A stretch of 64,000 nt of DNA from Paramyrothecium sp. XJ0827 (taxonomy: Eukaryota; Ascomycota; Sordariomycetes; Hypocreales; Stachybotryaceae): the NCBI GenBank assembly GCA_020881915.1, contig JAJFPB010000003.1:1116001-1180000 (forward strand). The letters run 5' to 3'. Positions 43,859 through 55,414 of this stretch are shown here, in pieces. Below the pieces are notes generated by a model, which was given only the letters and a program-made list of their open reading frames with translations, made no database searches and was not told the DNA's origin. Both the position numbers and the translations under genes were made by a program. Position 1 is the first letter of the stretch. Each line of letters starts with the position of its first letter.

Positions 43859-45718
43859 TTATAATACCAACGGACCTTTGCGGTCGCCAAAGAGCTCGTC
43901 GTACCACGGCTTGTTGCCCTTTTGGCAGACACCCTCCCACTCTATGGGAGTAAACTTTGCCGGCGCAGAGCCCTTTGCGGGCTCAAATACAGTCACCTTT
44001 CTTTCTCTTTCGTCCGATTTGGTGGTGTAGTATGTGATGTCCTGCCCGTCCTTTGTCGGGGCCCGCATCGTGAGCAGCGGCCACGACGGACTGCCCTCTT
44101 TCAGGGGTTGTAGGCTTGTAGTCACAAGCTTGCGAAGCTCTGGGTAGAACCAGGTCATGTTCCACCAGTGCTTGACGCGCCACGACTTGAGGCCGTCGAC
44201 GTAGGCGTTGTGGTGTATGCCGACGGGTGTTACGCCGAAATAAAAGTCAGTGTACAGTGGTACCTGACCCCATTGAACGTCCTTCAAGACGCCGTTATGT
44301 GACTCGCCGCCACGGAGTTCAACCGGTATGCCTACCACACGAGCTTTGTCGGGTACTCCAGCTTTGACAGATTCGGCCTGAACAGCATCCTTGTCGTCAA
44401 GCTGAACGAAAAAGCCGTCCTCCTCGGCAGAGCACGTAGCCGGGATCGTCGTGAAGTTGTAGTCCAGGCCAATTCCGAACTCAAAGTTCTTGCCTTCCAA
44501 GGCGGCCTGGGCAATATCGCGTACTGCACTGGGCAATTTGGAAACTTCGTTGGCGGACGCTGTGCCGTTCCACGTCGAGGCCAAGCCCCTAACCCATTCT
44601 CTCCATAGCTCCTGGTCCCCTATGACCTCGGCATAGAGGGCCTGGTCGCTCCACAGCTGGCGTCCTCTTTGCGCAACATCCTCAATCTTCTCCTTGGCGC
44701 GCAGAAGGCTCTTTCTCAACGAGCCCATGGTGCCCATAACCATGCCGCTGTTAACGCACCGTGGCCTGATTTTCCTGTACTTGCGTGCCGGGTCCCACGT
44801 GTTCACCAATTGGTCGGTGCCCTCGCCGTACATGTCGGTCGGCATGGGCGACTGGGGCCAGTGCTCGTAGTGTGGGTTTGAGCCAGATTCGCTGCCGGGC
44901 TCACAATCCTTTGCCGTCGTGACGATGATGGATTGTTGTGGAGGAGGAATAGGGAAATCTTGGACGCCCGACTGCCTTAGGGCTTCCCATTCCTTGCGCA
45001 TACGTTCGTTTGCTTCTCTGTTGATCTGGTGATATCGTTGGATAAGGACGGAAGGTGGGAGCTGGAACCAAATATCGTATGCGTCCACCAAGATGGCTAG
45101 GTCGTCCTCGCTGACGTCGGGGTTCTTGTCGGCCTCATCGAGGAGGGCCTCAATCACAGCTAGCAGACTTTCCAGCTTGGCGATATGGCTCCCAGCGAAA
45201 TGCCACTCTGGTCGGTTGAACTCGCCGTTCCAGTTCAGCAGTGTGGGGAGGGGATAGCCGAGCGCGACTGCCGACATGACGGCCTTGCAGAGGTTGATGT
45301 GCGGTGTATCGGCGGGCATGAAGATGCGCAATCGTCTGTCACCGCCAACAGATTCGTCGTACTTGGGGATGTAAAGGTCGTGAAATCGTTCTTCGGTCAG
45401 AACCTGGTCCTGTGGGCGCCATGCAACCGAGGTGGACCGGTACGGCGAGAACTGTTCGTTAACGAGTCAGCAAGCGGACAGCGCGCGAGAAGCAGTCGCA
45501 AGACAAACCACATGGATGAGCAGAGCGCAGAGCCCAAAAGCGAGCAGAGCATTGACCCAGCGCGGATTTCGACACATGCGCGAGACGAGACCTGCTGCGC
45601 CGGCGTCGCTCGTGGTTCGTGAACGGCGGGTGCCAGACTCGGAAGCTGGAAGGCCCTGGTAGGACGGGCTGCGACCCCGAACGCGCGCGCCCACGGCGCT
45701 CAGAAGGCGGCCGGCCAT
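43859..45718 (-). CDS. Type II membrane glycosyltransferase, PLOD/GT25-like
   Basis: Two exons, 45718-45509 and 45451-43859, join across a 57-nt intron with a TGCTGAC branch-like site. Splicing removes an in-frame TGA and gives 600 residues. The layout is a basic cytosolic N-terminus, one membrane anchor (about 53-70, WVNALLAFGLCALLIHV) and a luminal domain. That domain contains MPADTPHINLCKAVMSAVALG, the metal-binding-type VDAYDIWFQLPP, NSGMVMGTMGSLRKSL, and a later HHNAYVDGL. This order resembles the glycosyltransferase part of PLOD (lysyl hydroxylase) proteins and GT25 enzymes. Acceptor and sugar are unknown in fungi. The start at 45718 (MAGRLL) is preferred over 45778. The gene is divergent from the CLN3-like gene. 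Confidence 0.75.
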
Positions 45719-46364
45719 CTTGTGAGCAGCGGGCTCCTGTGGTGCGTGGGAGCCGAGGCGCAATGTGTGCGGGAGCAAGCAGGTGGAGGTTTGGTGAGGC
45801 CTTCAAAAAGAATGGTTACAGCAATTCCAAAAGGGACTCCCTGCCGCTGATATGGTCCGGATTGGCGTTACCGATAAGCCCTTCAAGCATGCGGCGTCAG
45901 TGCCACGAGTAAGGCACCTTAAGGTTTCTCCACTTGCTGGAGACGGTACCTGGGGCTTCGCGGCGCTGCGCAGCACCAGGTTTGTACCCGCGGCGACCCC
46001 TGAAACGCGCTCTGGACTACGAAACGGCGTTTCCGTTTAGCACGGACAGGGATCGCTGGAACTGGAAGTGGGAGGCTGCTACTGTAACGTGGAGTAAGGT
46101 ACCGAGTTCGAGGTACAAAGGTACAGAGCACAGAGTGGTCCTCCCATTTTTCGTTTTAGCGGAGTGGCTCGTGCAAATCACCGTCATTGTCCGGCCCCTG
46201 CACCTGGACCTGCACCCGCACCTTCAACGCACGCGACAGGACCGTCGTCCTCGTCTATTCCATCCCTCATCGTTCTTCCGCAACCACCGTCCCGCCCCGT
46301 CCATCCCGCCGGCCGCCGCGCCGCATGATCGTCAGCCCGCTTCTCAACCTCCCTGGACGCCGGA
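45719..46364. other. Divergent promoter region
   Basis: Shared upstream region of the glycosyltransferase (minus) and CLN3-like (plus) genes. Long plus frames here (45934-46566) are shadows created by GC-rich leader sequence. A short inverted pair around ggtacc/gtac lies at 46098-46124. Confidence 0.55.
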
Positions 46365-47734
46365 ATGCCTGGGCCGCGCACGTCGCTGCACCGGCCAGGC
46401 GCCTCGCCCGCCGGCGGCAAGCTGCGGACCCTGTTCGCCTTTAGCATCTTTGGTATGGACGACCTCCTCGCGGGCCTCGTCGGCCGCCGACGGATTGCGC
46501 ATTCGCCGTTTTGTTTTGCTCAGGCGATTGGGCCATCGTCGCAGCTATGGCAGTGCAGCTTACTGATATGCGACCCGCAGGCTTCGTTACGGCGACCGTT
46601 GCTCCCATCGTCTTCGCAGCTTGCTACTTGATCGTACCGTACCCTCGACCGGTCGTTATCCTCATTCAGACGTTGCCAGCCATTGCCGTCAAGCTCCTGG
46701 TTCCTCAGGTCATCCCGTACGTCGCCAACTGGCTGCGGCCCATCGCGATTGCTGTCGGACTCCTGCTCGCCTCGGTGCTCATCCACCTCATCCCACCAAA
46801 CGTCCACCCTCCTGTGCGAATTCTCCTGACTCTGTTGGCCGCAGCCGCGACGGCTGCCTCGGAAGTATCCTTCCTGGGTCTCCTGCAGCACTATGGTAAG
46901 GCCGGGCTTGCTGGATGGGGTCTGGGCACCGGTGCTGGCGCCATCGCAGTGGCTGTCATGCCCTACGTCTTAACCTACCGCATGGGACTTTTCCTGCGAA
47001 GCGCCGTAGGCTACACGTATTACCTGATTCCGAGTATGTTGATCGCATATTACATTATACTACCGCGCATGCACACGTCGCACGCTAGCAACAAGGACCC
47101 GGGCCAAGATCTTGATATCGAGGGCGAGACTGGAGAGTTCTTGGTACAAGGTGTGCCAGCCAGCATGACCCTGCGTCAACGTATCGAGAGGAGTCTGAAG
47201 CTGCTTGGGCCTCTTGTAGCCCCCTATATGGTCCCGCTTTTCACCAGCACAGTTATCCACGGCATCATATTTCCCGGCATCACCCGAACCTACGCCATAT
47301 CATCATCATTTGAGGCCTATGCAGCCTACTCCTCGGCCTATGGATTCGCTTTTCAGCTAGGCAACTTACTTGGTCGTGTTTCGGCGGTATTCGCTCGTTC
47401 TCCAAAGACGAGAAACCCGACTATTCGTCTTTTTGTGGTGTCCTCAGTGGTTGTGATCAACGCTTGCCTCCTATTCATTACCATCCCATTCCTCATTTTC
47501 GTCGTGGTGCTCGGCGTCGGATTCTTGTGTGGCACGATCTACAGTAACACTTTCGCCGCTACCCTCGAAGATACTGGGTCTGCAGCCGTCGATCGAGAAT
47601 TCAGCATGGGTGTGATTGGAATGGGCGAAACAGCGGGTATCCTGGCAGGAGCGTGCATCGGCACTATGCTCGAGAGCTCCTTTTGCCTACTTAGCCTCGG
47701 CGATGGGCAGCGTTGGTGTCATACTGTGAAATGA
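46365..47734 (+). CDS. CLN3/battenin-family membrane protein
   Basis: Exons 46365-46452 and 46524-47734 give 432 residues with about ten hydrophobic segments. Family features are FAFSIFG at the first segment, FLGLLQHYGKAGLAGWGLGTGAG in the middle, SSAYGFAFQLGNLLGRVSA, then GVGFLCGTIYSNTFA and REFSMGVIGMGETAGILAG near the end, as in yeast Btn1/animal CLN3. CLN3 proteins sit in vacuole or lysosome membranes and affect pH, amino-acid or glycerophosphodiester export. An oddity is the segment just after the intron (DWAIVAAMAVQLTDMRPAG), which lacks the usual NNxxYVxxLSAA-type continuation. Either this copy is diverged or the first splice choice is wrong. Confident on family, less on the N-terminus. 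Confidence 0.82.
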
Positions 47735-49660
47735 TATGCTCCACTGTATGGACCTATGGGATACACGGGCACAGCCAGTATGGAGTTTTGGGTTGATGAT
47801 ATCATGATATAGCACTTTACAAATAGTAATGCAGAATAACGCCCAGTCGCGTGTACTGAAGATGCCCTTCTCACTCATAATTCTTCTAGATTTGCCAACA
47901 GACTTCCAGGACAGCCGACCAAGGCCCTGGAGGGTCTTAATTACGTACCTAAGTTAGTCATTGTGATTTGTTTCATCGTTGTCTGCTCTGCCCGTGGAGA
48001 ACCGAACCGTGGCTCTGGGTCTTCAACCATGGTTTCACGGCTACGTCGGCTATCTGCGTGCAAGACACGTGCCAAGATCGGCGCCAGGCATGCAAGCGAG
48101 TGAGTTACCGTACCCCGAGTGTCAAAAGCTTGTGTTTGGTGTGCATTGGTTTCCGGCGAGGCGGTATCAAGTTGACTAGAAGTCAAATGATGTCGATCCG
48201 CGTCCGGGTCAATGACCGGCTGAATCCGTTCCAGCATGTGTCTAGCGTCGTGGTCAGCTTCAAAGCCATGGGCTCTGGAAAGCCAGCATATCCGGCAGAA
48301 GTCTTGGAGGCTTGCTCAGCTTGAGGTGGCTGCAGAGTATCAGCAGTTCGTGCAGCATGTCGCCGTGTACAAGGCGACCTCCGCGTTTCTCCTGACCAAC
48401 CATATCCAACGACTTGAATGATCCCGGATATTTTTGAGCACGCGTGACACGAAATTATAGACCGCGGGCAAGCGTAGCATTCAATGGCACACGGCGTTTG
48501 TCGTAGCGGAGGGCTACAACCCCCCGCGCGCTGGGGCTGCAGATGTGCAAAACATTCGGGAGAACAAAATCCCATTTCGGATGTGCATCACATCGGCGCT
48601 GCAAATGGTGCGGGACCACGGCACGAGCATGGGCATCATGAGGGAGGGGAGAGGGGGGATGCGTTCTCCGCGAGGGCCATGCGTCTGCAGAGCCGAGGCC
48701 CTGGGGTTTCCCCATGGCACGAGCTGGCAGAACATCAAGGAAGGTTCGAGACCAAGTCAAGGTGTTTCTCCTTTATTTGGAGAAGAAGATGGATCCCTCG
48801 AAAAGCGAGACTTCTCCATCATGGCCCATGTGAGTCTGCCTCCCACAATCTAAGCCGACGGTGATAAACCCTAGTCTTGCATGGCGTTGGAACCAATGGA
48901 CGGCAGTGGCTTGACAGATCAACCGACGGGAGGATTCCGCCTAAATGCGAAGCCTCGTCAGGTTAAAGTGCGTGGCACTTAACCGGTTGACGTCTGTTAG
49001 ATGTCCAGCATATGCAGCCTGCCAAACCGGACAGAACCCTTGTCCTGACCTGATTTGCTCGACTGTGCAATCTCACCACCACCATCGTCGTGTACTCCAC
49101 GCCGTCACCGTGACTTTTGATTCGGAGAGACATACCTTGAGGGGGGTTGGAGAAGTGGGCATGGATCGCGATGCCTTACCTGAGCGACGAGGACTTGGGA
49201 AGGGGACCCCTGGCTGCCCAATTCGAGAGATTGCTACTCAAACATGCCTGCGCTGCGGGAGCACAAGCTTAACGCTGAAGGGTTTGCTTGCTGAGCTGCA
49301 AACTTGCCCCAGTGAGTTTTCAGAATCTCCTTTCGGTCGAGAAGTGACGTTCCATGCTGGATAATGCAGCGCTTCTCTCTTCACCTTTACGAATGGTTGC
49401 AAGAACGAAACTCTTCATCTCAGAATGGCAACCTCCTACACGGCGTTGGACTCCTGCAAGCTGTACGTGCGCACCACTCCACTCATCCATTTCGCTGATC
49501 GGTGCGGCTATTGGCCAATCTTAAAAATGTGCAAGCATCCTCGTCCTTCCTCTGGCGGTTCGAGACTCAAAGCCAAGACGATCCCCCAACCACTTGATCA
49601 TCAAACACCTAGGTCAAGAGACTTTATCCATTTGTTTCGCTTACACCGGCCAACTTCCGC
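47735..49660. other. Gene-free stretch
   Basis: Several overlapping frames exist (for example 48484-48864 plus and 48183-48575 minus), but they conflict and none has a domain, signal peptide or consistent splice structure. I see no gene. Confidence 0.45.
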
Positions 49661-49915
49661 TTAGCTCAAAGGCCAAAAGCATAGTGGTTTGTGCCAATTC
49701 ATCCCAAGGGGATAAGCAGCCGACTTTCTAGTTGCTCGAGCCAACAGCGCCGTCAGCAGCTCGGACATATTTATCCCGGAGAGCAGTTCTCCACCTTTTA
49801 CCCCAGATCTTTGATCATCCCACAACCCCCACAAGCAGTTAGCGAAAAGAGCGGGACTGGAGATGCACAGTACAAATGCGAGAAGAATGTTGCAGTTGAG
49901 AGCTGTCTTCAACAT
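49661..49915 (-). CDS. Small secreted protein candidate (weak)
   Basis: An 84-codon frame starts at ATG 49915 with a plausible signal peptide (MLKTALNCNILLAFVLCISS, then PALFA). A ~60-residue mature part with few cysteines follows. On the minus strand a TATATATAA-like element lies about 35 bp upstream of the ATG. There are no introns, no domain and nothing recognisable; chance cannot be excluded for a frame this short. If real, it would be a secreted peptide in a gene-poor region, as many fungal effectors are. Confidence 0.28.
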   Translation of the reverse strand: MLKTALNCNILLAFVLCISSPALFANCLWGLWDDQRSGVKGGELLSGINMSELLTALLARATRKSAAYPLGMNWHKPLCFWPLS

Positions 49916-50722
49916 GTAATTGTTAAATGACCGCCTGCCACACTGATTATATATACAGCAACGCAACAATATAACTTTGAAAGATCCCTAAACACATCTT
50001 TACAGCGTTTTCGGGACTTTCTTGCGAGTAACTCTGGAGAACAAAACATGGCAAGCCTCTGCTTTTCTGCTCACTGTTTGCTCCACAACCCAACCAACAA
50101 CCGTCCAGGCCACCCTTGTCTCTCGTTCTCCCTCGGCGTCTTCTTACTGGCCTTCGACGTAACCCTCTTTGCCCGTCCTTCCGTCCCCCGCCTTGCTTTT
50201 CCCCTCACCCCCTCGTTGTTCCACCAATCCTGTCCCCCTCGTAGACATGCATCGGCGGTACCAGACGGGCCGTCGAACCTAGTCTCATGATCGTTGCTTG
50301 GCCAGAGGTTGAGCTCTGGGCGAGCGACATGGGCAGGGGGAGCCGGGGTTCGTTCGTTTGGAGTCAGTTCGTGATGCTCACGGACGTAATGGGTCACGCG
50401 CATGGAGACATGGGCTTTTAATGAGCAGGAGTGGCCAGAGGATGCAAACCAGGATGAATTGGGTGCTGTTGTCATGCTGGTAGCGGCAAGGGATTCAATC
50501 AAGCGCTTTCGGCGCCAATCCTGCCTGCGCTCGGGGTCAGGGTCGCGTTGGGGAAGCTCGCTTGTCTGCTGTGAAGTCCGTCTTTAAAAGCAATCAGGAT
50601 CCCTCTTCGCTCACCTTGATGTGACCTTGACCCGGTTCCTCACCGCAAACATCGTCAATCTCCTCCATTGTGAGTTGAGTGGGATTCATCTTGACGGGGA
50701 CATCCTGTGACAAGCATTCACC
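49916..50722. other. Intergenic region, promoter of permease gene
   Basis: No supported gene. A pyrimidine-rich tract at 50170-50250 and CT-rich sequence before the permease start look like leader or promoter elements. Confidence 0.5.
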
Positions 50723-52557
50723 ATGGCGACCGAAAAGAATGCCAGGGCGGATGACATCCAGCTGGAGAGCGCCGACCCTACCATCTCCAACCTCCAGAAT
50801 GTCGACATCCACGACAAGGGCCTCAACAATGCCAACCTCGAGGGTACGGCTCAGGAGCACAGCCTGGGCGTCTGGGAGGGTTTCAAGACGTACAAGCGTG
50901 CCGCTTTCTGGTCGATCCGTAAGACAATAAGCCTTCTCGCGGCCTTGTGACCAAAGATCCCGTGTCTCTAACTAGTCTCTGTTTGCAGTCATCTCGGCCA
51001 CCGTCATCATGGAGGGTTACGATGTCACCTTGATCGGATCCTTCTACGGCTACCCGGCCTTCCGCGAAAAGTACGGCGTGTGGCTCAACGAAGAGGACGG
51101 CTACCAGATCGCGCCACACTGGCAGCAGCGCTTCAACTGTCTCGGTGCGGTGGCCAACATTTTGGGCGCCATCGGCAACGGATGGGCTACCGCGAGGTTC
51201 GGCCACCGAAAGGTCATCATGGTCACCATGGTCTGGCTCGCCGCCCTGATCTTTGTCGTCTTCTTTGCTCCCTCCATTGAGATCATGCTGGTTGGTTGGA
51301 CCCTCTGCAACATTCCCTGGGGTGTCTTCGCCACGACCGGCCCTTCCTACGTCGCCGAAGTGACACCCCTGGCCATCCGTGGCTACATGACCGCCTACAT
51401 CAACCTGTGCTGGTGCATTGGGCAGTTCATCTCGGCCGGTGTCCTCAAGGGTCTAGTCGACATGGAAGGCCACTGGAGTTACAGAATCCCATTTGCCGTG
51501 CAGTGGATTTGGCCCATCCCTCTTTTCATCGCGGCCTGGCTGGCGCCCGAGTCCCCCTGGCACTTTGTTCGCACCAACGAGCTCGACAAGGCCAAGCACT
51601 CCCTCCAGAGGCTTTCCCAGCCCGACCACGACATCAACTACGACGCGACTGTGGCCATGATGGTCCACACGAACAAGCTGGAGATTGAGGAGCGCGCGGG
51701 TGCCACGTACTGGGACGCCTTCAAGGGCACCAACTTGCGACGAACCGAGATTGCCTGCATGGCCTTCATGTCGCAGATCACCAACGGTGGCGCTCTTTGC
51801 TACAGTGGATCTTTCTTCTTCCAGCAGACCGGTATCGACCCCAGCACTGCCTACGCAATCAGTCTCGGCGGCACGGGCATTGCCTTCGTCGGCGTCATAG
51901 TCTCCTGGCTCTACATTTACCGGTTTGGACGCCGAGCCATCTGGCTGACTGGTTTCAGCGTTTTGACGGCAATTCTTTGGATCATCGGCTTCCTTGCCTT
52001 GCCGAAGCAGACCCTTGGGCTTGCCTGGGGCCAGTCCATTCTCTGTGTGGTGTGGCTTGGCGCCTACTCCATGACTGTCGGACCTATCGTGTACACCATC
52101 GTCGCTGAGATCGGTTCAACCCGTCTCCGCACCCAGACTGTTGTCCTGGGACGCAGCTTCTACTATGTCGGCAACATCGTCTGTGGAGGTCTGCTCTACC
52201 CGGAGCTTGTGAGCCCTGGCGGTTGGGATGCCAAGGGCAAGACTGTAAGTGTGCCTGAATGGGCTTGCGTTTCTTCTGGCCTGGTAAATTAACATCTGTA
52301 TAGGCGTTTTTCTTTGCTGGTCTTGCCACGCTGACGCTCATCTGGGGCTACTTCCGCCTTTTCGAGACCAAGGACCGAACCTTTGGCGAGATGGATATTA
52401 TGGTAAGTTGAACCTGCGACGACTCAGCTTGATGATCTACTAACACATTGAATAGTTCCAGAAGGGAGTCTCCGCTCGCCACTCTGCCAAGTACCAGATC
52501 ACCGAGGAGGAGATCAACTTGGCAGGAGGCCACGCAGACAGGAAGCAGGAGCTGTAA
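50723..52557 (+). CDS. MFS alpha-glucoside (maltose-type) permease
   Basis: Four exons, 50723-50918, 50989-52244, 52304-52402 and 52456-52557, give 550 residues. It is a sugar-porter MFS protein with twelve membrane segments. Motifs include VIMEGYDVTLIGSFYG in segment 1, GWATARFGHRK between segments 2 and 3, PSYVAEVTPLAIRGY, PESPWHFVRTNELDKAK in the central loop, YRFGRRAIWLTG, and RLFETKDRTFGEMD near the end. EGYDT/V plus the SPWWL-type loop is typical of the MAL61/AGT1 group of proton-coupled alpha-glucoside transporters. The small last exon is confirmed by frame. A role in uptake of maltose-like sugars is likely; exact substrates cannot be read from sequence. It lies 1.3 kb upstream of a cellulase gene on the same strand. 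Confidence 0.92.
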
Positions 52558-53697
52558 ATCGTGTGCAAACGAGAAGAGCAGACAATTCCAAGTCAACCTT
52601 CTCTTGCGAATTGAGCTTGATTACGGCTCATGAGGATTCTATAACAAGATCGATATCAATTGAACCATGTTGCTTATTCCCTCATACAATCATGACCTGT
52701 GTCCAGAAGCTTGTGATGTTGAGTGACGGCAAAATGGCATTTCAAAAAGCCATCCTGTAATACGTCAACTGGCCATACAAAGTGCGCGTGAGAAAATGTG
52801 CTCACTGACGACGGCGCGTATTCCCGAGTAGATCGCGCTTTAGTCGGAAATTTCCTTGCAGATCCCCCGGACCGTAAGTCTGCGCCTATAAGCACCATTG
52901 TTGCTTACCTTGGCGCCACCGCTTCGGGAAATACGAGGATATTCCGGCATGCTTAGGGGACGAGATCTGCGAACCGCGCTTAGTGACGAAGCGGTACGGA
53001 ACAGTGGATGAATTCACCAGATGGCTCACGCTGCGCCAGATAGATTACCGGGCCGTTGTGGTAAACCCCAGGTTTCATGGGGGTGATGCATTGCTGATCA
53101 TTGCTTAAACGAATGGCGTTGAGCGCGGAGGTTTCTGATTGCTCCAGCGATCTTCGGCAGAGAGTTTCTACTTTTGGACAGGCTCCAGTCTTGCTTCGTT
53201 CAACTGCCGATCTTAAGAGACCACGAGTTGCTGTAAGCATGCTTGCGATTGCAAATGGGAATAGACTCAGAAACATCTCCTTCTGGCTAGGTGAAAATGT
53301 CACGTATTATGACAGATACCGATATCTTGCCATACTTCTCCTCACAATAGTGGCGGCCTTGCCCAGGCTAATGAGCTTCGAATATATGTGGTCCACGCCA
53401 GCCAGAATTACTATTGTTCTCCATAATAAGACGCCTCTCGAGCATTGCTCCTTGGCCCCTGCCGATCCGGTCCATACACCTCCGCACCCTGTTCCGCGTC
53501 CCGCTCACTGGGGCTTTCATTTAGGCGGAGCCTTGGATCACAAGAACTTCACGCGGAGAGAAGAGCCGAAGCCTCAAGGATCGACAACCGTCTCAACCAG
53601 GTTGAGCGTTGCTAACAACGCGTCCACTATGATGGCATCTGTGCTGGCTCACCCGCCAAGCGCTTTACGGAACTTGGCCTCCGGCACATTGTGAAGA
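52558..53697. other. Upstream region of the GH6 gene
   Basis: A 197-codon plus frame (53101-53694) has no domain and ends at the TATA box, so I treat it as chance. Candidate CreA-type SYGGRG sites include CTGGGG near 53507 and the reverse complement of CCCCGG at 53704-53709. These fit glucose repression but are short and common. Confidence 0.45.
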
Positions 53698-53703
53698 TAT
53701 AAA
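53698..53703 (+). promoter_or_regulatory. TATA box of GH6 gene
   Basis: TATAAA, 108 bp upstream of the ATG at 53811, directly followed by a CreA-like CCCCGG. Confidence 0.55.
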
Positions 53704-53810
53704 CCCCGGAACAGGCCTGTATAGTTTCTCGAGCAAAGGAGTAACAGAGCAGGCTCAACCTCTCACTTGGCTTTCGCTTTCATTCCTGTGTTCTCAGCAC
53801 AAAGCTCAAT

Positions 53811-55078
53811 ATGCGTTACTCTGATGTTATCGCGGCCATGTCGCTGGCGACTGTCGCCTCGGCCGTCCCCTTCAACATGAAGAACACGCACGTCAAGAGG
53901 CAAGAGGCCAACCCGTGGACAGGTAAGAAGCCTTTGCCCAACTCTGCCTGGGCTGAGAAGCTCGAGCCCACCTACGAGAGCTTCAGCAACGCCGGCGACA
54001 CCGAGAACGCCGGCAAGGTCCGCACTATCCAGGACATCGGCACCTTCTTCTGGGTGTCTGACCGAGCTGGCCTCGTCGGTATCGACGACGCAATCGCAGC
54101 CGGCCGCGCAGCAAAGGAGGCCACCGGCGAGGAGCAGATTGTCGGCCTTGTGCTGTACAACCTGCCCGATCGCGACTGCAGCGCCGGGGAGAGTGCCGGT
54201 GAGCTGAAGAGTGACGAGGGCGGCATGGAGATCTACAAGAACGAGTTCATCAAGCCTTACGCCGAGAAGGTCAGCCAGGCGCCTGACCTGACCTTTGCCA
54301 TTGTGCTGGAGCCCGACTCCCTGGCCAACCTGGTCACCAACACCGGTATTGAGCTCTGCGCCAAGGCTGCTCCTGTTTACGAGGAGGGCATCGCGTATGC
54401 CATCGCCAACCTGCAGTTCCCCAACGTCCACCTCTACATCGACGCGGCCCACGGTGGCTGGCTTGGCTGGGACGACAACCTCGAGCCTTGTAAGTTAGAG
54501 TTCTAAAGAGCGTGAAGACGGAAGCTAACGTTTGCATGACAGCGGCCAAGCTGTTCGCCAAGGTAGTTGAGCTGGCCAAGACGCAGTCCGGCAACAGCAA
54601 CACCAAGATCCGCGGCTTCTCGACCAATGTCTCCAACTACAACCCCTTCGTCGCGGAGGTGCGCGAGCCGTACACCGAGTACTCCAACTCGTGGGACGAG
54701 TCCCACTACGCCGGCTCGCTGGCGCCGCACCTCGAGGCCGCCGGCCTGCCCTCCAACTTCATCATCGACCAGGGCCGCGTCGCCGCCCCGGGTGCCCGCG
54801 AGGAGTGGGGCGAGTGGTGCAACGTCTCACCCGCCGGCTTTGGCATCAAGCCCGGGACCGCCGTGAACAACACCCACATCGATAGCATCGTGTGGATCAA
54901 GCCGGGCGGCGAGAGCGACGGCGAGTGCGGCTACGAGGGCGCGCCGCGCGCGGGCGCCTGGTTCCCCGAGTATGTGGAGATGCTGGTCAAGAACGGCCAT
55001 GCGTCCATCACGCCGGCTAGTCTGTCGCGGCGTGACGAGCCGTTGGAGTGCGAGGACGCGCCTGTTAAGATGGTGTGA
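53811..55078 (+). CDS. GH6 cellobiohydrolase/endoglucanase without CBM
   Basis: Two exons, 53811-54489 and 54543-55078, encode 404 residues. A signal peptide (MRYSDVIAAMSLATVASA) and probable KR propeptide site (HVKRQ) precede a GH6 domain. Key motifs are LYNLPDRDCSA (Asp equivalent to D175 of Trichoderma Cel6A), IVLEPDSLANLVTN (catalytic acid Asp, D221 equivalent), IDAAHGGWLGW, GFSTNVSNY, FIIDQGR, EWGEWCNV and WIKPGGESDG (Asp near D401). Normal Cel6A carries an N-terminal CBM1 and Ser/Thr linker; both are absent, leaving a bare catalytic domain. GH6 enzymes cut beta-1,4-glucan with inversion. Whether it acts processively from chain ends cannot be read here. It converges on the CE5 gene 340 bp away. 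Confidence 0.95.
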
Positions 55079-55414
55079 GGGGCTTCTCTGGGCATTCACG
55101 AAACTAGACCTGAGACGTATGATGATTACAGTTCCGTGGGAGGAACTCCTGTCCATAGTTCGCTTCTTGTCCATGACTTTAGGAAGAACATGCAAATACA
55201 TTTGGCTTTGAAGCATACTATTTCACTTCCTGCTTCCCCCTCTTGCCATGTCATCACAAGACAATAATAGGGCAGTGAACAAGCTCATACACAACCTGTG
55301 CATTATGGAAACAGCTCAGCAATACTCGGTCGATATGCTCCTAATATGATGTATGAAGAGTGCATAGGCCTAAGACCCAAAACACCATATCACATGGCCA
55401 CCCAACCTGGCTGC
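55079..55414. other. Convergent 3' flanks
   Basis: Short gap between the GH6 and CE5 stops. Nothing else is seen. Confidence 0.6.

Noticed and set aside
45934..46566. 210-codon plus frame upstream of the CLN3-like gene
   Set aside because: Pro/Arg/Ser-rich reading of GC-rich leader DNA, out of frame with the recognised protein.
48183..48864. Overlapping frames on both strands
   Set aside because: Mutually exclusive, with no domain or splice support.
53101..53694. 197-codon plus frame upstream of GH6
   Set aside because: No domain; it ends at the GH6 TATA box and is better explained as promoter DNA.
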